This document shows, piece by piece, positions 31,445 through 44,186 of a DNA stretch of 64,000 nt; positions within the stretch are counted from its first letter, which is position 1, and every line of letters starts with the position of its first letter. Under the pieces are notes generated by a model. The model was not told the DNA's origin. It saw only the letters and a list, made by a program, of their open reading frames with translations, and searched no databases. Source of the stretch: Jackrogersella multiformis (lineage: Eukaryota > Ascomycota > Sordariomycetes > Xylariales > Hypoxylaceae); assembly GCA_902806575.1 (NCBI GenBank), contig CADCXD010000008.1, positions 2,108,001-2,172,000 of the forward strand, in the 5' to 3' direction. Both the position numbers and the translations under genes were made by a program.

Positions 31445-32450
31445 ATGGCCGACCGAACCCTCCAGCAGATCCTCAACCAGCTCCGCTCGAACCCGGGGCT
31501 GCCCTACCCCGAAGCCTCGTCCCTCCTCTCCAGAGCCAAGATCGCGCTGCTGCAGCTCAAGGCCGCGACGCCGGGCGCCGCCGGAACCTCCCCGGCGCAC
31601 CTGGCCCTGGCCCGGGACGTGTACGAGCAGGGCGCCCTGTTCAGCATCCGGGCGCGCAACCCCGATGCCTTCACCCGGTACGTGTCGCAGCTGCAGCCCT
31701 TCTACGAGCTGCCTTCCACGTCCGTGCCCTCCACCCCCGCCAGTGAGAACGAGCGCAACAAGGTCACCGGCCTCTACCTGCTGCTCCTGCTCACCCAGGG
31801 CCGCTACGCCGAGTTCCACTCCGAGCTCGAGACCCTGAGCACCCGCGCCAAGGACGGCGGCGGCGCCACCGAGATCGAGGGCGATAGGTTCTTGGGCTAC
31901 CCTATCAAGCTGGAGCGGTGGCTCATGGAGGGCAGCTACGACCGCGTGTGGAAGGCTATGAAGAGTCGCGAGGTGCCGAGTGAGGAGTATGGTGTTTTCT
32001 CCGAGGTGAGTTTCTTGAATGTCTTCTGTTTCTTCTCTTCGTATATGCATATATACCTCACCTGTCCCGCCCTTCCTCCCACCCACTCTCTCCTCTATCC
32101 ACACCCACCCACCAACGACCCAACTCAACTAACCTCCCCACCCCCCGCAGATCCTAACCTCCCAAATCCGGTCCGAGATCGCCTCGAGCAGCGAGCGCGC
32201 GTACCCGTCGCTGCCGCTGAGCAGCACCAAGTCGCTGCTGTTCCTCGAGTCCGAAGGCGCCGTCGTCGACTTCGCCCGCCACCGCGGCTGGCTCGTGCGC
32301 GACGGCCACATCTACTTCCCCTCCTCCGCCTCCAGCAACGAGACCGGCGAGGGTGTCGTCGTCGACGACGCCGGCGACGAGAAGGAGTTCAGCCGCATGG
32401 TCATCGAGAACGCCCTCGGCTACGCGCGCGAGCTCGAGACTATCGTCTAG
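31445..32450 (+). CDS. RPN12: 26S proteasome regulatory subunit RPN12 (286 aa)
   Basis: Exon 1 is 31445-32005 and exon 2 is 32151-32450, with a GTGAGT...CCCCGCAG intron of 145 nt. The product matches Rpn12/PSMD8, a PCI-type lid subunit of the 26S proteasome: N-terminal helical repeats (LQQILNQLRSN, ALFSIRARNPDAF, GLYLLLLLTQGRYAEFH) and the conserved end (SLLFLESEGAVVDFARHRGW, ENALGYARELETIV). Length is close to yeast Rpn12 (274 aa). I chose the ATG in CCGCCATGGCC because it gives the normal N-terminus MADRTLQQ. The frame stays open 195 codons upstream to an ATG at 30860, so an extended form is possible. Coding DNA is very GC3-rich. Confidence 0.93.
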
Positions 32451-33336
32451 TTTTGGTCTTCGGTGGGGTTTTTTTGAGTTTGCGTGCTTGGTCTGGGTCA
32501 GTCTAGTATGAGGACATGTGGATGTGGATGTAGAAGGAGAGAAAACCAGGAGAAGGGGGGAGACCTCAAGTTCGGTTCCCTGCAGATTATGATGTTAGGT
32601 TAGGCTGGACTGGACTGAGCTGGCGAATTGAAAAAAAATCGAGACTAGACGAATGTATGGATGGACGGATGGCGAGACTTCGCTCGGGACAAAGGGGGAT
32701 AGAAGCCAGTGTGCTGCTGTGTGGCCGACACCTCGACCGACTACCCGGCGAAGGAGGGAGAAGTTCCGCTACACTTAATAATACCACGAGACGTAGGAGA
32801 CAGGTTGGACTCATTAGACCGTTCTACGGAAGCGAGGCTAGCCGGGAGAGTTTCGAAGCCTCGTGCATGCATGTATGTATGTATGAATAAACACAAAATC
32901 GACCACCATAAATCAAATCAATAGACGATATAAAATGAATTGGCATAAGGAGTCACATCATGAATTCAGGTATTTCGGTTCATATCAGTAGGTAGCTAAG
33001 GAGTCAGGAGTCAAGTCAATAGTCAACAATTAAGAACCAACACACAGCAAAGCCTAGATATTAGGTCTAGTCTCGAGACGAGACGTATGAACCCGTAATG
33101 GAGAAGTATCGCCGTTTTATTCCCTACACTACAACCACTACTTTATTTGCATCGACGACATGAACATGTTTGATTTAGACAACTCCTCGTCCCAGGCTTC
33201 TAATGTGGTCTTTTGGCCCCTTCCCTCCCCCGTCCGGCAGTAATCACTTTTCCCTCGGTCGATGAGCCGGATCCGCCAAGTAGCATTAGCATCATTAACA
33301 TTACTCGGTAGCTGTCCGCTCCAAAACTTCGCCCGT
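32451..33336. other. Convergent 3' region between RPN12 and alpha-COP genes
   Basis: Non-coding. A (ATGT)n-like stretch lies at 32867-32885. Both neighbouring genes end here. Confidence 0.4.
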
Positions 33337-36300
33337 CTAAGCGTGTAGCTTGAGCCCGCTACCGTGTTTTCCAATCTCGCACACCTCGCAGACGGTGCAG
33401 ATGGTGCCCTTGTACTTGGTATGGAACTTGGATCCGTCGAACGCACACTCTTCGTACGCGGTGCCGCTGTAAATGGGAGTATGGCTGGCCGCGCAAATCT
33501 CAAACTCGGCAAACTGGTCGTATTCAATCTCCACCGCGTCGTGTGGGTTGCGCTCGCATTGTGCCTTTATCTTCCGTGCCTATTCAAATATGTCAGTTAC
33601 AGAGCTATAAGGATGGGATCTGCAGGTCAGGAGAACTTACATTCTCGATAAGCTTGTTATGGCCGCCGTTTGCTAAGATGCGGTTCGCAAAGCTTAAGGC
33701 AGAGCTGTAGTTCTTGCTTCTAGATGCCAAGTTCATGGCGTTTAAAAGAGCAAGTTGTCGGTGTGGGACCTCGATCTTAGGTATGGTAAAGTATGCTGAC
33801 AGCTCGAGACTTCGCTTAAGGAGTTCGGGGTTGCCATTGACGACATCCGGGGGGCCTAGTTTTCTTCGCGCAAGCTCGATCGACATAGCAACGCTATATT
33901 CGCCCGCCGAGGCGATGAGCTTCTTAGCTTCCGTTACTTCACTTTCGCTCGAGACGGCATTTGCGAACATGGCATGTAAGATACCCTTGAATATCTCCAC
34001 GCCTTCGTCAAGTTTGTTCGCCTTCATCAATGCGTATCCCTTGTGGAGGTCGTTTGTAGCGAGATGCTCAATATCTCGTGGGATGACGGGCAGAACTTTC
34101 CTGGGATCCGTCTCATCCAAGGTCCGGCGAACGTAGTTAACTAGGGGTGGTAAGCTAGGAGACGCGGGTAGGAATGTCTTCGATGCCGAATAGATTTCGA
34201 GGAAACGCGGCTTGAGGGGCGCAAAGTTGACAGCACCGACTTGTCGATTCAGGAGATTCATAGCGGACTCGAACGAACCCGCAGCGATGTGATCAGCGGC
34301 TAATGGCGAATTTCGAGCCCACATGTCAGCCTCGCTACTACCAGCACCTCCAGCATCTGCGCTTTCAACATTAACGAAGTCGGTTTCTACTTCAGGGGCA
34401 ATGTCGTCGCCCATGTCCCACCCGGCCGCGTCCTCGTCATCCTCAGCTTCCAGGCCGCCGTTTCGTTTGACGGCAACCTCCTCATCAGCCGCCTCCTCCA
34501 CGCCAAACCCATTAGCAGCTGCTGAAGGTTCCTCCTCGAGAGTTATGCCTTCTAGTTGGCTGGCAAGTGCCTTCTCGAAGAAGGATTGCGAAGTCGCCTT
34601 GGTAGGCCAGTTGGCTTTGTAAGTTGGCACAACCGGCTTAGGAGGGGCGAGGCTTTCCCCAAAGGCGGGCATCTTCAGTTGGTCTTCAGCGATGCCAGTT
34701 GCTTCTAGGATCGACTGGCACTCTTCCTCTAGGCCGTGCGCTTTTGCGGTCATATATGCTAAGGGATCTATAGAATTGTCAGTCCCCGAACATCTGTAGG
34801 AATTCAATAAGCATTACTCACACAAGTCGATCTCCTTAAACATCTGTATTCTGTCCTCGACCTCGCCCAAATACAACGCGTTCTGGAATCTTGCTGTGAA
34901 GTCACCCCGGTGCTCAGCAATCTTGGCCATCCTTGACAGTTTCGAATGGTCACCAGTTGCGAGATACAGGAATGAAAGCTTATCGAACTGCTTGAGCTTC
35001 TGATAGGCCATCTCCACGACTTGGTGATTTCCATGGGCTAGAGCCTCGTTCCCTAACCTCGTCCAAAGCTTAGGTCGATCGAGTTCCTTGGCCATCTCTA
35101 CGGCCACATCAAGGTTGCCACATTCTATAGCGAGTTCAAAACGAGTGGTCGGGTCCTGCACGAATTGTAATGCAATCTCCGGGTATCCTTTCTTCTGGAG
35201 GTACGAAATGATAGACTGGCCGACCAGACTAGACGTACGTATGATGTGAAGCATCTCCTCGTAGTTGCGCTTGACCAGGGACAGCTTGAAGCGATACTCG
35301 GTCGGGTCGATGTGCAGGATCTTGGGCTTGGCAGAGCGATCAAGACAGTAGACGTTTCGACCCTTGACCCTCACGAGGTATACCGTCTGATCAAGGGTCC
35401 TAACGATACCATTGTCGCCGTTCATGAGGGTATACTTGATGTGATTCAGGGTAGAATACAGCAGAACCCCCGCATCATCCCAAGTTGCACTCTTGATCCG
35501 GATTGTCTCATGCAGCGTGCTTACTTGTTCGAGCGTCTTGGTCACAATCGTGACGTTGTGCTTGCTCAAGAGCGCAGCATGAAGACCATCATTAGACCAG
35601 ATAACGTACTTAACACCGTTGACAGTTAGCTCGGCAATGCTCTTCTTCTGCTGAATATCGTATAGGTGGACAGCAGTAGGGGTGATAATAAGAAGATTTC
35701 CGGTACCACCGAAGTAGATATCGGTAGTTCCAACAGGGGGCTTGAAGGATCGTGCGGTATTGTTGGAAAGGTCCTTAATATCGACGGTCTGTGTAGATGT
35801 GTTGAGTACTGCGAAACGGTTCCGAGCGACGAAGATTGCCGAATCTCCTTGTCCACGCTTCGAGTCCGTTGCGTCTATTGCGCCAGAGCCATCTCGAGGG
35901 AGATTGATCAGCTCATACGAACCTCCTTCGGCAGGCGATATAACAAGGACGGAGCGTTCAGCCGGATTATAAGACAGCGTTCGAGGAGGGACCCAAGCAC
36001 TGCCGAGTCGCTTAAGGGACAGCAATGTCGGGCTTTCGGCGTTCTTCTGAAAGTCGTAGGACCGGACATGCTTCTCTTTCGTGATGAAGAAAAGGTTGTT
36101 CTGATGGACAGTCGAGGCTGGTCGTTCTCGTTCTAGCTTAAACACCATCACACCATTATCGTGACCAGCAGCAAACAGGTTGATTTCGGGGTGTGCTGCG
36201 ATGACCCAGAATCGATCGTTCTCTCTCTTGAACGACTGGACAGCAGTACGCTTCTGCGAATCCCATACTCGGATGGTCTTGTCCTCGCCGCACGACAGGA

Positions 36301-37316
36301 TGAGATCTTGGTGAGGATGGAACAAGCAGCCGGAAGCATTTTGGAAGTGGCCGCGGCAGGTGTCCACTTCCCAAGCCTTCGTTTCGCTAAACCGCCACAG
36401 CTTTATGAGGCGATCATCGCCGGCGGAGACGATGTGGGGAGCGGTGGGATGGAAAGCGACCCAGTTGACGCCGCGGTCGTGACCCTCGAGTACAAATTTG
36501 ACCATCGCATCGGTGTTACCAAACATGTCCGTCTGTTGGGCGTTCGATCGAGCGACCTGGTCCTCGAACGACATGGAGGTGGGAGCGGAATGCTTCTTTC
36601 GCAAGCCAGATATATCCCAAACGCGAACGGACTGATCGAGGGAGGCGGATACCACAAGGTCGTCCTTGGGGTGGAATTGGGCGCACATAACATAGTGATT
36701 ATGACCAGTCATCGTGCAAACTAGACCTGCTGTCAGCACACGTTGCCTTCCGCATCTCGGTTCGACCATGGGCCATACTTAGCGATCGATTTTGCCAATT
36801 CCATATCCGAATCGTCTGGTCGTCGGAGGCTGATATGATCCATGGCAACTCATGGTGGAAGAAGACGGTTCGTACGTAGTCGAGATGCCCGTTCAAGGTG
36901 AACAGACATCGCCTAGACTGGTATGACCAGACCTTGATCTTGTAGTCGTCGCCTCCAGAGACGAATAGAGGTTGTGTCTTGTGGAAATCGACGCCTCGGA
37001 CGGGACCGTCATGCTCTTCGAAGCGATCAATAAGGGTTCCCATGCGGTAATCCCATAGTTGTATAGTAGACGAGTGTAGCGACACGAGGATCCATGGTCT
37101 AATCGGTTGAGGGTCAGCAACAAACAGCGGTGACGACAGTTGGAGATATATCGACGGGGAGGACTCGACCTTTTTGGGTGAAAGGCAATTCCTTTCGCTC
37201 TCGAAGACTTGGACTCGAACTATAGTGGAAAGACAAAAGATATCAGTAAGTATTCTATTTTAAAGATATGCGACTAGCGACCATACCTTCGTTAACATTC
37301 CCGAAGAGGCCTGCAT
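33337..37316 (-). CDS. RET1: Coatomer (COPI) subunit alpha (1222 aa)
   Basis: Six exons: 37316-37287, 37219-37170, 37098-36779, 36720-34822, 34767-33641 and 33579-33337 (3669 nt, in phase throughout). The N-terminal WD40 propeller begins SSRAKGIAFHPKR-PWILVSLHSSTIQLWDYR, an almost invariant alpha-COP string. A second propeller, an alpha-solenoid, an acidic linker (GWDMGDDIAPEVETDF) and the C-terminal COPI domain with its Cys-rich end (CEVCEIGKHGSGL) follow. Alpha-COP forms the cage of COPI vesicles that return cargo from Golgi to ER. The start is set by a 30-nt first exon, MQASSGMLTK. Intron 2 has an atypical GTCGAG donor, but its position is fixed by the conserved HPKR-PWIL junction. The gene is divergent from the UGGT gene. 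Confidence 0.95.
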
Positions 37317-38375
37317 TGTGAAGACGATAGAGGCAGCAGGTAGCCCCTAAGCTTGGGTCATGAATGAGAAGAAGATTGTTGCGCCAAGTTCGAAAGACGA
37401 CTATTAGAATTGACAGACGGAGGAAGAAGTATTGATGGTGACGGTATGTGAGCTTTGAGGCTCTGCGAAGTATTATTTTGACGTCAAGCCAACTCTTTGC
37501 TATTGTTCAGGTCAATTACGGAACTGTACATTAACACGATCAATTCGTGGCCCCAAAAGTGAAGGTGGATTATTTCCTAATAGTGGATTATTTCCTGACT
37601 GGGGGCTCGGGGGCTTTTGGTTTTGGCTTTGGCTTTGACTTTGACTTTGGCTGCTGTGGTTCTAACTTCCCAGGCTGCCAGGTCGGTGCTAGGCTTGTGC
37701 TTTCCAGGTTAACCTTCCAGCTGTCCTGATTGTGCCGTTGCGGAATAACCATTATCCTTATGGTCTAGTGAAGGTACTGAGTACTTATGTTTTACACAGA
37801 ATATCCTACTATCGCAATGTCGAAGTACATCATGGAGGGGCAGCTCACGTAACACAGCCTTGTAGCTCTTAATCTGCAATTCAACTGGCAACGACCTGGA
37901 CATTATCGCACAGCTAACCCCTGAGCTTCAGTTCCCGCTCTTCTTTTCTTCCCATTGGCCACACCTTAGAACCTTAAATCTTTAACTAAATCTCATTGGC
38001 CAATATCCAATTATTTGTCTAGTGTAGGTGTTCAATTGCAGCACCTGGACACTTCCAAGGTTCTTTTCTTTAATTCATTCACTTACACGGCGGCTTGGAT
38101 AAGTTCCATATTCCATATTCCCATATTTCCATATTCAGGCCAGACTTACAACCCCCCAAAAAGCCACTTTGCATTTTACCATCGAGGTGGTTTTCACTCA
38201 CCATGGCTTCAGAATAACGTCCTTAATATAATTCTACAATATATGGTTTCATATACTCCATAACTCAAAGCTCCGTCGCCTGCGAGAGCTTGCGACAGAG
38301 TTGTTCGCTTCTTGATCCCTCCAACTTCGTACATATTTGCCTGGTGCATTAGTTCATATACGACATCAAGGCACC
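37317..38375. promoter_or_regulatory. Bidirectional promoter region, alpha-COP / UGGT
   Basis: About 1.06 kb between two divergent secretory-pathway genes. It contains a full TGACGTCA palindrome at 37479-37486 (ATF/CREB-type bZIP site), an ATTGG box at 37954 and a double CCAAT palindrome ATTGGCCAAT at 37995-38004. It also carries a GGCTTT/GACTTT hexamer run at 37615-37651. Assigning the sites to either gene is inference. Confidence 0.5.
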
Positions 38376-41300
38376 ATGATACAGCTTCTCAAATTGCCAT
38401 GTGGCCTTGCCGCTACTCTACTAGCAGGTCTATGCTTAAACATTGGCCATGTCGTAGCCGGGCCGTCTATCAATGTTGCTATGAAAGCTGCCTTTCCTGC
38501 TCCGCCGTATCTAGTTGAGCTTCTGTAGGTCGTCATGCATAATGCCCGTGGAATAGGTTCTAGCTAATTGTAGTCTAGAGAGACTGCCGCCGGAGAGAAT
38601 GCAACATCCTATTTCCCACTCCTCGATCGGATCGCCGACGGCACCTTTGCAGAGGCAAAAACAGACAAGGAGTTATATGAGAAGTTCCTCGAGGTTCTTA
38701 AGCACGATGGCCATATGGAAAGTCCCGAGGCCTTATCCACCTTTAAGCTGGCTCTCTCCATGCGGTCGGCAGCTCCGAGAATAGAGGCGCATTATCAATA
38801 CTATGACACGGCCGTGGCGCCCTCTTTAGGAAAAGCCCGACATGATTGCGCCGAGTGGGTGTTTCTAAGTGGAAAGCAGTATTGCTCGGCCTCACTTGCG
38901 CATCCTGAAGGACACATCTCTGGAGACTCGTAGGTGTTCCATCTCTAAGGCTGCCAGCTTTGTCTTACATAACTATAGGCAATTGCGATCGCTCCCGTTC
39001 GACCGTGCTTTGGGTATTGGCTCTGAGGCGATATTGTATGCAGACATCACTAAGCCTGAGTTCGGGGCGTTCCATAAATCCCTAGCGGATATGGCTCGAA
39101 AGGGGGAAATCTCTTACCGGCTACGATACCGTGTTGACCAAACAGAAGAGAGAGAGCCGCTGCCGGTCAGTGGGTATGGAGTGGAACTTCAGCTGAAACG
39201 AACAGATTATATTGTCATCGACGATCGTGATGCTGAAGCCGACACGGGTTCGGCTGCCACACCTGCGCCTACTGAAGTTGTGCTCGACGGAGAAGAGGAG
39301 GTCACTGACCTAAAGCCACTATCGAGCTCCGACTTGGCGTCGCTAGGATTCAAAGCTGGTTCTTTCATCACGCAGAGCGATGATCCTTTCCAAACACTGA
39401 TCAAGTTAACTCAAGATTTTCCGAAGTTTTCCGCCTCAGTCGCGGCACACAATGCTTCAGACGAGTTCGTTAAGGAGCATCGTCATAACCGAGCTCTGGG
39501 GGTTCCCGCTGGAATGAATGTATTCTGGATGAACGGTATCCAGCTTATCGAGCGACAAATTGACCCGTTTTCTCTCGTCGACAGCATCCGCAGGGAAAGA
39601 AAGCTCATCGAGGGTGTGACCGATTTAGGCCTAAGTGGCAAGGAGGCTGTCTCTTTACTCGGCAACCGCGAAGTAACATTAGCCAAGTCCGACGACGAGC
39701 CTCGTAGATTTGACTGGAGAGACGAGGCCGAAGAAGGTCGTGTTATTATCTGGTTGAACAACATCGAAAAAGACAAGCGATATGCCGATTATCCTCAGAG
39801 TCTCATGGCCGTAAGCACTCATTAGTGAACCGAAAGGAACCTTGCTGTATAAGTAACTAACCGACTATTATCTAGCTCATGCAACGGACATATCCTGGAC
39901 AAATCCCTCCAATTCGCAAGGATATATTCAATTTAGTCGCACCAGTTGACTTTAGTAAACTAGAAGACCTGTCCCTAGTCGTCGAACAGCTTCAAGCGTT
40001 CATCAAGAGGTTACTGCCCGTCCGCTTCGGACTGGTCCCCTTAACGCCGACGAAGGAAGCTGAAGAACGAGCAAAGTTGGCCTACCATCTCCTTGAAAAC
40101 TACGGGTTAGCTAGCGTGATTTCTTACCTAGAAATCTGCAGCAAAGGAGGTCAGTCTGAGCAAGCAAGTTTCGATAAGGCAGTCAAAACTCGAACTCCGA
40201 AAGCTGAAGCAACTCCTCTTCCATATAAGGAAGTCCTCGAGTCAGAAGATCATATCAAACAAGTTGGACTCGCAAAGCATTGGGTAGATCGGCTCAATGC
40301 CGATACAGTGGTGCCTCCAGTATTCATCAATGGGTTCGCCATACCACGACAGGACAGTTGGCTTCAGACGATGAGCATGAGGATGAACAGCGATCTACAG
40401 CTCGTCCAACAGGGAATTTTTATGGGCTCGGTTAACGATGAGACATGGATTCCGGGACTCTTGTTGGAGGGTGCACCAACCCGACGTAACCTCTACATCT
40501 ATCCCGAAAGTGATAACACTCTTACTGTCTTAAATATCAATAAGCTTTACTCGGAACACAAGGATCTGTTCGATCATGTTCCTGTTATTGAAGCGAGCGA
40601 AGACACAAGCAAGGAAACCTGGGCTACTCTCACTGTCGTCGCTGATCTGAGCTCTCAGGAAGGCCTCGGCCTTCTATTATCGGCTCTATCATTCCGACGC
40701 AACAACCCTGGCGTGCGTCTTGATATCGTCAATAACCCTCCATCGTCGGGTAATGCGCACGAGATCAACGTGTTGCTTAAGAAAGATGTTCCCAAGCTTT
40801 TAGAAATTGAGAATCTAGAGACACTAGAAATACTCTTATCAGGACCGACTGACGTGCGGGATGACGGATATAATGCCGCCTTGTCGCGATTTTTGACGGC
40901 TGCCGCAGTCACTCCAGGCTCCCAGCTACTCGTTCTTAATGGTCGTGTAGTAGGTCCATTTGCTGCCGGGGCGGTCTTTAAGGAGAGCGACTTCGAGTTG
41001 CTACTCGAGTTTGAACAATCAGCAAGAATACTTCCTGTATATAAAGCAGTGGACGCTCTAGGTCTAACAGACAAAATTTCAGGCCCGTTAGCTGCTGCGA
41101 AGCTTACGTCGGTGACGGCTCTGTCTACCATCTCAGACCTACCTGAGGGGATTTTCGAGTCTGCCCCGACCCTAAGAACAACGATATACGATCAATGGAA
41201 CTCAACCCATACGATGATAGATGTCGGCGACGCATCTACGGCAAGCATCCACTTTGTTGCTATGCTCAACCCTGCCAGCGAGATAGGACAGAAATGGGCT

Positions 41301-43013
41301 CCTATACTCAAAGTTCTATCTCAGCTGGACGGCGTCTACATGCGCATCTTCTTGAACCCGAAAGAGAAACTAGAAGACCTCCCCGTCAAGAGATTTTACC
41401 GCTACATATTAGATTCGGCACCATCTTTCGACGAAGCTGGAAAGGTCAGCCCTCTAGGTGCGACCTTTAGGGGACTTCCCTCCGAGGCTCTCTTTAACCT
41501 TGGCATGGATGTGCCACCTGCTTGGCTAGTAGCAGCGAAGAACTCCGTTAATGACCTGGACAATCTGAAGCTGAGCTCTATCAAAGCAGACGTAGACGCG
41601 GTTTACGAGCTTGAGCATATCCTTATCGAAGGCCACTCCCGAGAAACAACAAGCAATCCTCCCCGCGGTGTGCAACTGTTACTTGGTACCGAGCGCGACC
41701 CCCATTTTGATGACACGATCATCATGGCCAACATTGGGTACTTCCAATTCAAAGCCAATCCTGGTTACTACAATATCCATCTCAAGGAAGGGAGGAGCTC
41801 GGATATTTTTGATATCATCAGCGTAGGCGCAAAGGGATACAATGCTGTCCTGGGCGACGAAGGTACCGAGGTTGCCCTCATAGACTTCCAAGGTACGACG
41901 TTATACCCACGGCTTGAGCGGAAGCCCGGAATGGAACTCGAGGACGTCCTCGAAGAAAGCACCTTGGACACCAGCGGGGACCTCCTATCCCGCGGCCTGA
42001 AGTTTGCCGAGGGTATCCTCGGTGGATCAAAGTCCAAGTCGAGGTCTGTCTCGAACGAAGTACATGCCGAGATCAATATCTTCTCTGTGGCAAGCGGTCA
42101 TCTTTACGAGCGCATGCTCAACATCATGATGGTTTCCGTCATGAAGAACACAAACCATACAGTCAAGTTTTGGTTCATCGAGCAATTCTTATCGCCATCC
42201 TTCAAGGATTTTATCCCCCACCTAGCTAAAGAGTACGGCTTCAAGTACGAGATGGTTACGTATAAATGGCCGCACTGGCTGCGCCAGCAGAAAGAGAAGC
42301 AGCGTGAGATCTGGGGTTACAAGATCCTTTTCCTCGACGTCCTCTTCCCTCTGTCGCTCGACAAGGTCATCTTCGTTGATGCGGACCAGATCGTCAGGAC
42401 GGACATGATGGACCTCGTCAATCTCGACCTGGACGGCGCGCCTTACGGCTTCACACCCATGTGCGACTCTCGGACCGAGATGGAGGGTTTCCGGTTCTGG
42501 AAACAGGGCTATTGGAAGAACTACCTCCGCGGCAATCCATACCACATCTCGGCTCTCTACGTGGTCGATCTTCGCCGCTTCAGGCAGCTCGCAGCCGGCG
42601 ACAGACTTAGGCAGCACTACCATCAGCTGTCAGCCGACCCGGCTTCCCTATCGAACCTTGACCAAGATCTGCCAAATCACATGCAGTTCGTGATCCCGAT
42701 CCACAGCCTGCCGCAGGAGTGGCTGTGGTGCGAGACGTGGTGCAGCGACGAGAGCCAGCAAGAAGCACGAACGATCGATCTGTGCAACAACCCGCAGACC
42801 AAGGAACCGAAACTCGACCGGGCCAGGAGGCAGGTGCCGGAATGGACCGTGTATGACGACGAGATCGCGGCGGTAGATCGACGACGGAGGGGATTGGTCA
42901 CAGATGGTGACACACAGAAGGTGCTTACGGGTAGCAGCGAAGAGAAGAATACCAAGAGCAGACGGTTCGAAGAGGAGTCCGAACCAAAGACGAGGACGAA
43001 GGACGAATTGTAG
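38376..43013 (+). CDS. UDP-glucose:glycoprotein glucosyltransferase (1489 aa), KDEL end
   Basis: Exons 38376-38524, 38579-38929, 38979-39810 and 39876-43013 give 4470 nt in phase. The protein starts with a signal peptide (about 29 residues, ending HVVAG) and has the long thioredoxin-like repeat region of UGGT. The C-terminal GT24 domain is typical: IFSVASGHLYERMLNIMM, FWFIEQFLSPSFKDFIP, FVDADQIVR (catalytic DxD near residue 1279), YGFTPMCDSR and LDQDLPNHMQ. It ends KDEL, an ER-retrieval signal. UGGT reglucosylates misfolded N-glycoproteins in the ER lumen and feeds them back to calnexin; the fungal branch includes S. pombe Gpt1 and the divergent yeast Kre5. The start is the ATG in CACCATGATACAG. 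All features of an active enzyme are visible. Confidence 0.94.
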
Positions 43014-44186
43014 AGCCGCAGACATATACATATTTATAGACAATACAATTCTTTTGATCAAGTCACTCGGGTTAGCATCTATATCATCTAGTCCCGAAGC
43101 ACCGCCCGTGTAAAATGTAGCAGCAGTTCTACCTAGGTAGTGTAGTATGAGTATTTCTGACTTCCGATTTACACGAGCTTGATACATCAATACACAATAC
43201 AATATATGATATTTATTTCCTACTTAACCATAGGTATCTCACTAATTAATTGATTTAACCCCTTTTTAATTGACCCAAGGTATGTAAACAATGAAATTAT
43301 ATCTACCATGCCTAATGTATTAAATAAAGAAACCACGTCTTTGTGGTGATCCCTATCGTCTTCCGGCTTGGCAGCGCACAGGACCGGGTTAGGCGAATCC
43401 TAAGGATAACAACAACATCCATCGACCTGTCTAATCTCCAAGGTCGCAGCCGGCCGGCCTTACCTTGGCTTATTTTCCCTCTCTTTTTATTTTTATTTTG
43501 GTAGGTGCATCTGCAGTTGCATTTGCATTACCGACGATATTTAACCTAAACCTACAGCAAATGATAAATTCTTGGACCTAGCGTAAACCCCCTTTTGCGC
43601 AGTTTTTATTTTATTTTAACTTAGGTACCTAATAAGGGTTTTAACTACCTATTAAAGCTACGTGCGCACTGAGGTTCGGGTGGTTTATACTGAAAGAGGG
43701 GTCGGGGTCGGCGAGTCATGCCAACCTATTATCTCGCCTCGTCGTCATACTCTCGCCATTTTCGCCGTCCCGAGCGCTGCTCCGCTATTTCTACCTAGGT
43801 ACCTACATAGGTATCTAGGGGGTTCCTTACCTGGTTAATTATAGCAGCTGAAGGCCTAGTTAATCGCGGTTAACTGCTATAGTATATCTACTTAGGTATA
43901 TATATATATTTTTTATACGCTACGCTACGTTACATACCTACTCAAGCACTAGGTACAGACAGACATACAGCAGAGAGCAAGCAGAGCGGAGAGATAGAGA
44001 AAGCAGGTTTCCGGGGGGTGTTTCTATTCTTATGTTTTTATTACCTACCTGGTACATTACCCGCGGTAATAGATAGGAAACAGGGCAACAGGGGACAACC
44101 GAAGAGGAACACTAGGAAATAGGAGTTGCTTACTTACCTACTTGGACTATAACCTACACTACTTAGGTTTTTTTATAATAATAATA
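43014..44186. other. Intergenic region upstream of the thioesterase-type gene
   Basis: AT-rich non-coding DNA with CCTAGGTACC/TAGGTACCTA motifs (43131, 43622, 43793-43822) and a long TATATATA run near 43900. The last 150 nt probably form promoter and leader of the GC-rich hydrolase gene. Confidence 0.4.

Noticed and set aside
31415..32128. Minus-strand frame (237 aa) opposite RPN12
   Set aside because: Same GC-composition shadow; the sense strand is clearly RPN12.
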